In this document: positions 60,152 to 64,000 of the stretch, one piece after another
Position numbering within the stretch: the stretch's first letter is position 1
Layout of the letters: every line of letters begins with the position of its first letter
Notes under the pieces: model-generated
What the model saw: only the letters and a program-made list of their open reading frames with translations
Told to the model about the DNA's origin: nothing
Database searches by the model: none
DNA from: Kribbella italica
Lineage (GTDB): Bacteria > Actinomycetota > Actinomycetes > Propionibacteriales > Kribbellaceae
Assembly: GCF_014205135.1 (NCBI RefSeq)
Contig: NZ_JACHMY010000001.1
Location: forward strand, 8,246,001-8,310,000
Length of the DNA: 64,000 nucleotides
Direction: 5' to 3'
Position numbers and translations under genes: made by a program

Positions 60152-60412
60152 CTAGATTTGGTCGGCGTAGCTCGTGCAGCCGGCCGAGGCGATCTGAAGG
60201 GCTTCGGCCGCTTGGTCGACGGCCTTGCTCGCCGCGTCGAGGATCTCAGTGATGTCGCGGTCGGTACCGGTGGCCGTCCCCGCTATCAGGGACTCGATCT
60301 GGGCGCTGTGCTGGGCGAAGCGCTGCTTGAACCCGGCCAGTCCACCGGAGGCTTGCTTGGCCTCGTTCGCGACCTGGTGCAGCTGCTCCTTGAGTCGTTG
60401 GACGTCGGACAT
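60152..60412 (-). CDS. Small helical ESX/WXG100-like partner protein
   Basis: This 86-residue protein, predicted to be all helical, starts MSDVQRLKEQLHQVANEAKQASGGLAGFKQRF. The two helices are separated by a turn near residues 43-52 (IAGTATGTDR). There is no WXG motif, but size, location just upstream of a toxin with a helical N-terminal domain, and ending without a signal peptide fit the small partners of type VII secreted toxins. A GAGG-type ribosome site precedes the ATG. The assignment is moderate. Confidence 0.65.
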   Translation of the reverse strand: MSDVQRLKEQLHQVANEAKQASGGLAGFKQRFAQHSAQIESLIAGTATGTDRDITEILDAASKAVDQAAEALQIASAGCTSYADQI

Positions 60413-60553
60413 CAGGACCTCGCTTCGTGGATTGGCAGGGCGGGATCAGGCAAGCCGCGCTGCCCCGGGATCTCGACGACCGGACGGGATCGGTGGGGGT
60501 GCAGCGATGGAGCTGCACGGAGGGGTGACGGCGACGCCCACCGACCCCGCCAG

Positions 60554-61003
60554 TCAGAGGGCGAGCAGATGGACGCGGGCGCCGGTGGCCTGCTCGAAGG
60601 CTTGCCGCAGGTTGAGCGGGCCGGCGGTACTCAGGAAGTGCAGCGGACTCGGGATAACTACCGCGACGTTCTCCTGATTCCCGATGGACGCCACGAGCGC
60701 TTCGAGCGCGGCGGAGGTTCGCTCGGAGTACTCGACGTAGGTGTAGCCCATCGAGTAGCCCTCGAGCCTGGCGAAGACGGCCATGTCGGTTTCAAGCTCC
60801 GCGATCTCGTCCTCGGTGCTCAGCAGACCGCGTCGGATGTAGCCGACAAGCAGCGGCCGGGTGACGTCGTCGAACAGTTCCTCGTCCAGATCGTCGGCCG
60901 GATTCACTGCTCGTTCTGCCGGCGTCGGAACAGGTCGATGGGGCGTTTCCACAGCGCGGTGCGCCACGAGCGCCAGGGGGTGTCGTTCACGACAGTTGAG
61001 CAT
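60554..61003 (-). CDS. Resolvase-N-terminal-like protein of unknown function
   Basis: This 149-residue protein's C-terminal 100 residues (VGYIRRGLLSTEDEIAELETDMAVFARLEGY...NVAVVIPSPLHFLS) resemble the fold of serine-recombinase catalytic domains. The expected catalytic serine context and DNA-binding domain are missing, so recombinase activity is unlikely. It is located between the toxin operon and a TPR regulator. It may be a small regulatory or adaptor protein. Confidence 0.55.
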   Translation of the reverse strand: MLNCRERHPLALVAHRAVETPHRPVPTPAERAVNPADDLDEELFDDVTRPLLVGYIRRGLLSTEDEIAELETDMAVFARLEGYSMGYTYVEYSERTSAALEALVASIGNQENVAVVIPSPLHFLSTAGPLNLRQAFEQATGARVHLLAL

Positions 61004-61133
61004 CGCGTATCACCATCGCCAGCTCGTTGGCTTCACTTCACGTCACCCCAAATGTTGCGGTCGGCATCGGTTGGTGCATCGAAGCCTCTCGTCCGAGGTA
61101 CTGACTCCGCCATGAACGACACCGGACGATTGG

Positions 61134-61229
61134 CTGCCGTCCGACTGCCGTTTCGCCACACCGGTGGAGTTGTCCGGGCAACGTCTGATCTGCCGTTTGA
61201 CTGCCATCTGACCGACGTTCGGCTGCCAT
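61134..61229. repeat. Five CTGCCRT heptamers at helical-turn spacing
   Basis: CTGCCGT occurs at 61134, 61145 and 61190; CTGCCAT occurs at 61201 and 61223. The distances are 11, 45, 11 and 22 bases, all close to multiples of a helical turn. They lie upstream of the TPR regulator and of the divergent resolvase-like gene. A binding array for the regulator is the simplest reading. Confidence 0.55.
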
Positions 61230-61276
61230 CGACGCGCGGATGAGGACCGCGGCCCATTCGGCTGACGTACGGTGAA

Positions 61277-62593
61277 GTGGTGGCTACGGCGCAGTACAGA
61301 ACGCTGCTCGAACAGCTCGTTCACGAAGGCCCGTGGACGGTCGAAGAGACCTGCCAGGCGTTCGAGACGAAAGCGCGGCAGATGCAGGAGTCGGCGACCT
61401 TGTCGCCGCGCCAGCTGGCGCGGTGGATGCGCGGTGATGTCGCACAGGCTCGACGGGTTGCGCAACGGGTTGCCGAGGAGTTCTGGGGGCACCGTTTCGA
61501 GGTCTTGCTCGGTTCACCACAGGTGTTGCCCGAGTCGGGGCGTCGCAGCGGATCGGCCGTGCCGGGCCAGACCGTCGACGTCGAATCTCTGGAGGCAGCA
61601 GCAGTCATGGCCGCCCACGAAAGTTTTGAGCACGCCGCCCGAATCGCGGGCGCCGTTGACTCCGACGACATCTTTTTGCTGCAGGAGTCGGTCCACGAGC
61701 TGGCGCGCGGGTATCACCACAAGCCGCCGCTGCAGATGCTGACCGAAGCCCGTCACATCCGGAACGTCGCCTATCTCTTACTCGACAAGACTCGACGTCC
61801 GGGACAGACGAGCGAGTTGTACCAAGTTGCTGGGCAGGCGTGCGGGCTGCTCTCGATCGTGTCGTTCGACCTGGCCCGTTGGGATGCCGCAGAGGAACAG
61901 GCCCGGTCTGCCCGGACCTACGCCGAGCTCATCGGCGATGCCGACCTCGAGGCGTGGTCACGCGGCACCCAGGCTCTTGTCGCCAACTGGCGTGGGCAGA
62001 GCCGCAGGGCGGTTGCCCTTATTACCAGCAGTGTGGACCATGCCCCGGCCGGTGTATCGACGGCCAGACTCCGCGCCATCGAGGCTCGGGCCTGGGCCGA
62101 GCTGGGGCGTCCGGACCACGTGAAAGAAGCGCTGCGACTGGCTGACTCCGAAATGGACCAGGCGCTCGACAACGAGCTGTACGGGGCGACTGGTGGAGAG
62201 TTCGGCTGGGGACCGAGTCGTCACGCGGCCTGTGCTGGTACGGCACTGCTCACAGTGGGGCAGGGGGACTCCGCAGTTGTTCGGATCAGTGACGCGATCA
62301 GTCTTGTCGTCGAGGATCCGTTCAGTGGACTGGAGCCGGCTCGAGCCCGCGTCGATCTTGCGACAGCCGAACTACTGGCCGGACGGCTCGACGCCGGCGT
62401 CGAGGCGATCGACTCGGTATGGACCATTCCCGCACCCCACCGCAGGCATGGGCTGACCGGTCGAATGGATCAACTGGCGCGCCAACTCACGAGTCGCGAC
62501 TGGCGTGATACGCCGCGGGCGATCGAGCTTCGGGATCAGATCGAGGTGTTCAACTCCGAAGCTGTTTCACGCCTGGCGCTTCCGAGCGCCTGA
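61277..62593 (+). CDS. Helix-turn-helix/TPR transcriptional regulator
   Basis: This 438-residue protein is of the actinobacterial HTH + TPR type. The N-terminal segment PWTVEETCQAFETKARQMQESATLSPRQLARWMRGD carries the DNA-binding helix. The rest is a series of helical pairs (LYQVAGQACGLLSIVSFDLARWDAAEEQARSARTYAELIGDADLEAW...). GTG at 61277 or 61280. It ends in convergent overlap (27 bases) with the epimerase gene. It may regulate the adjacent toxin/resolvase-like genes via the heptamer array. Confidence 0.8.
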   Translation: MVATAQYRTLLEQLVHEGPWTVEETCQAFETKARQMQESATLSPRQLARWMRGDVAQARRVAQRVAEEFWGHRFEVLLGSPQVLPESGRRSGSAVPGQTVDVESLEAAAVMAAHESFEHAARIAGAVDSDDIFLLQESVHELARGYHHKPPLQMLTEARHIRNVAYLLLDKTRRPGQTSELYQVAGQACGLLSIVSFDLARWDAAEEQARSARTYAELIGDADLEAWSRGTQALVANWRGQSRRAVALITSSVDHAPAGVSTARLRAIEARAWAELGRPDHVKEALRLADSEMDQALDNELYGATGGEFGWGPSRHAACAGTALLTVGQGDSAVVRISDAISLVVEDPFSGLEPARARVDLATAELLAGRLDAGVEAIDSVWTIPAPHRRHGLTGRMDQLARQLTSRDWRDTPRAIELRDQIEVFNSEAVSRLALPSA

Positions 62594-63610
62594 GGCGTCT
62601 GCGGCAAACCACTTGGCGAGTAGTTCAGCCTCCTTCTCGGGCGCCATGCCGAGCTGCCGCTGCCGCGGATGGTCGATCAGGCCATCTCGGTCCAAGGCCA
62701 CTTTGAAGTCCTCCAACATGTCGGAGAGTGGTCGGGGCTGGAGACCGGCCGCAGCGGCCAGTTGGCCATCGACTCGCCAGGTGCCTTCGGCAGTACGCCA
62801 GAGTGGGATTTCTGTCCATTGCCGCACGTCTTGCTTGGCCAGCCACTCCGCATCGACCCAGACCGGCTGCGCACGGCGGCCGGTCAGGTCGAGACAGATA
62901 TCGATCAGGTCGCCGAAGGTGGCATGACCGACGGGAGCGACGAGGTTGAAGGCGCCGTCACGTCGGGTCTGGATGGCGTCGAGGAGGAAGCTCGAGACGT
63001 CGCGCACATCAAGGGGCTGAATCGGCTGCTCCGGCGGCGACGGCAGCAGCCATTGACCACCACGGGCAGCTCGCTCGATCAGTTTCAAGGCTCGACCGAT
63101 GTACTCGCCCGGCCCGAGGATGACGCCGGGCCGCACGATCAGACTGCGCTTACTGCTTGACGTGACAGCGATCTCGCACCCTGCCTTGAGCGTGCCATAG
63201 CGCTTGCCGATCGACATGTCAGCCAGCTCAGGTGACTGCTCGGTGAATGTCGATCGTGTGTGCCAGAGCGGTGAGGACTCATTGACCGCGGTTGTCGGCC
63301 AATCCTGGTAGACGCTGACGGTCGAGACGAGCACGTACTGCTCGACTCGACCGTTCAGCGCTTCCGTCGTCCGGGCAACATCCGTTGGCTCGTACGCGCT
63401 GGTGTCGATCACTGCATCCCACGGGCCGGAAGCCGCGAGGCGGCGGAGGTCGGTGTCGCTGCGACGATCTCCAACCACATGGGAGACGCCGGCCGGTGGC
63501 AGTCCGCTCTTGCCGCGCGAGAAGGCGGTGACATCCCATCCGCGAGCGAAGGCATCCATGGCGATTGTCCGACCGAGAAACCAGCTGCCGCCGAGGATCA
63601 GAAGTCTCAT
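62567..63610 (-). CDS. NAD-dependent epimerase/dehydratase family protein
   Basis: This 347-residue extended SDR has the NAD-binding motif MRLLILGGSWFLGRTIAMDAFARGWDVTAFSRG at the start. YVLVSTVSVYQDWP follows (Ser of the catalytic triad region), then KRYGTLKAGCE, in which Tyr and Lys of the YxxxK motif are replaced by YGTLK. VRPGVILGPGEYIGR is typical. The substrate is unknown. Convergent with the TPR regulator. Confidence 0.87.
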   Translation of the reverse strand: MRLLILGGSWFLGRTIAMDAFARGWDVTAFSRGKSGLPPAGVSHVVGDRRSDTDLRRLAASGPWDAVIDTSAYEPTDVARTTEALNGRVEQYVLVSTVSVYQDWPTTAVNESSPLWHTRSTFTEQSPELADMSIGKRYGTLKAGCEIAVTSSSKRSLIVRPGVILGPGEYIGRALKLIERAARGGQWLLPSPPEQPIQPLDVRDVSSFLLDAIQTRRDGAFNLVAPVGHATFGDLIDICLDLTGRRAQPVWVDAEWLAKQDVRQWTEIPLWRTAEGTWRVDGQLAAAAGLQPRPLSDMLEDFKVALDRDGLIDHPRQRQLGMAPEKEAELLAKWFAADASGARKRQA

Positions 63611-63728
63611 GAGGTCGATCCTGCCTGCGAGAAAGGCTCGCCGCCAATCGTCAGGCGACTCCCGCGGGTAGTTACGAAGTAGCTTCTGGAATTTCGGAAG
63701 GCGCCGACCAGGCGAGCCACACGCGTCC

Positions 63729-64000
63729 TCAGCTCAGCAGAAACTCGCGGATCTGTTCGGAGATCGGCTCCGGGGCCGCCCAGAACGCGCCGTGGTCCTG
63801 GTTAGGCAGGGTTAGGACCGTGACATTCGGCAGCAGGGCGTCCAGCGCGTCGCCGGCCGTGCGGAAGTAGGGCTCGCTGTTCTCGCCGACGGCGACCGCG
63901 ATCGGTGCGTCGATCGACCAGCGGTCGGTGGGCAGGGGCTTGCCGTCCAGGAGCCCGCGCAGGATCTTGCCTTCGTAGGCGAACGTGTGGGCGTACCGGG
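63729..64000 (-). CDS. Alpha/beta hydrolase, C-terminal part (truncated by window end)
   Basis: The last 90 residues of a minus-strand gene that begins beyond the window. The reading frame contains IAVAVGENSEPYFRTAGDALDALLPNVTVLTLPNQDHGAFW, where the aspartate-histidine turn fits the C-terminal catalytic His of alpha/beta hydrolases. It then ends EQIREFLLS with TGA at 63729-63731. Nothing can be said about the substrate. Confidence 0.75.
   Translation of the reverse strand, partial: RYAHTFAYEGKILRGLLDGKPLPTDRWSIDAPIAVAVGENSEPYFRTAGDALDALLPNVTVLTLPNQDHGAFWAAPEPISEQIREFLLS

Overview
The window is chromosomal DNA of a high-GC actinomycete. The gene content and order point to Kribbella or a close relative in the Propionibacteriales. 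The supporting signs are very high GC with strong third-position bias, GTG starts, WhiB and MtrAB-LpqB, F420 biosynthesis genes, HtaA-type haem proteins with LAXTG sorting signals, and the actinobacterial gene order whiB / glycosyltransferase / DUF5719 / metallopeptidase / DUF3499 / manB / Trm112 / TobH-like SIS / manA / CDF / ahcY ... RDD / SpoIIM ... DUF58 / MoxR / DUF4350 / DUF4129 / mtrA / mtrB / lpqB. The genus is an inference, because no 16S rRNA or other marker lies in the window.

Layout. 0-7.9 kb: a divergent haem-iron locus. A haem oxygenase and an HmuTUV-type ABC importer are on the minus strand. Two LAXTG cell-wall proteins (one with an HtaA domain) and a DUF2470 protein are on the plus strand. 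An IdeR/DtxR iron box lies between the two arms. 7.9-9.4 kb: an SOS-boxed DUF222/HNH endonuclease. 9.7-15.5 kb: NAD kinase, mannose-1-phosphate guanylyltransferase, a small secreted protein, a DUF3105 protein, and fbiB/fbiA for coenzyme F420. 15.6-32.7 kb: the conserved whiB-to-ahcY block, covering developmental regulation, a large membrane glycosyltransferase, GDP-mannose supply and the SAM cycle. It is interrupted by a Gfo/Idh-ThuA pair and a MITE-like palindrome. 32.8-41.2 kb: a Ser/Thr kinase with a repeat-rich linker, a von Willebrand A surface protein beside an HTH regulator, a methyltransferase, RDD and SpoIIM proteins. 41.2-48.8 kb: DUF1206, a DHFR-like protein, a complete five-gene peptide ABC transporter and a MOSC protein, apparently inserted into the conserved block. 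48.8-58.4 kb: DUF58/MoxR/DUF4350/DUF4129/membrane protein, divergent from mtrA-mtrB-lpqB. 58.4-61 kb: an accessory island with repeats followed by a toxin-immunity module. 61.2-64 kb: a TPR regulator, an NAD-dependent epimerase and a partial alpha/beta hydrolase.

The most interesting system is at 58.85-60.41 kb. It consists of a small helical (ESX/WXG100-like) protein, a toxin whose C-terminal domain matches the DddA/SCP1.201 double-stranded-DNA cytidine deaminases, and an Imm1-like immunity protein. Other points worth checking are mtrB, which appears to start with CTG; an iron box that covers the start codon of the gene it would control; a LexA box on the start codon of the HNH gene; a FbiB without its nitroreductase domain; and a metallopeptidase-family protein that has lost its HExxH histidines. 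All functional calls come from motif recognition by eye, and no database search was run.
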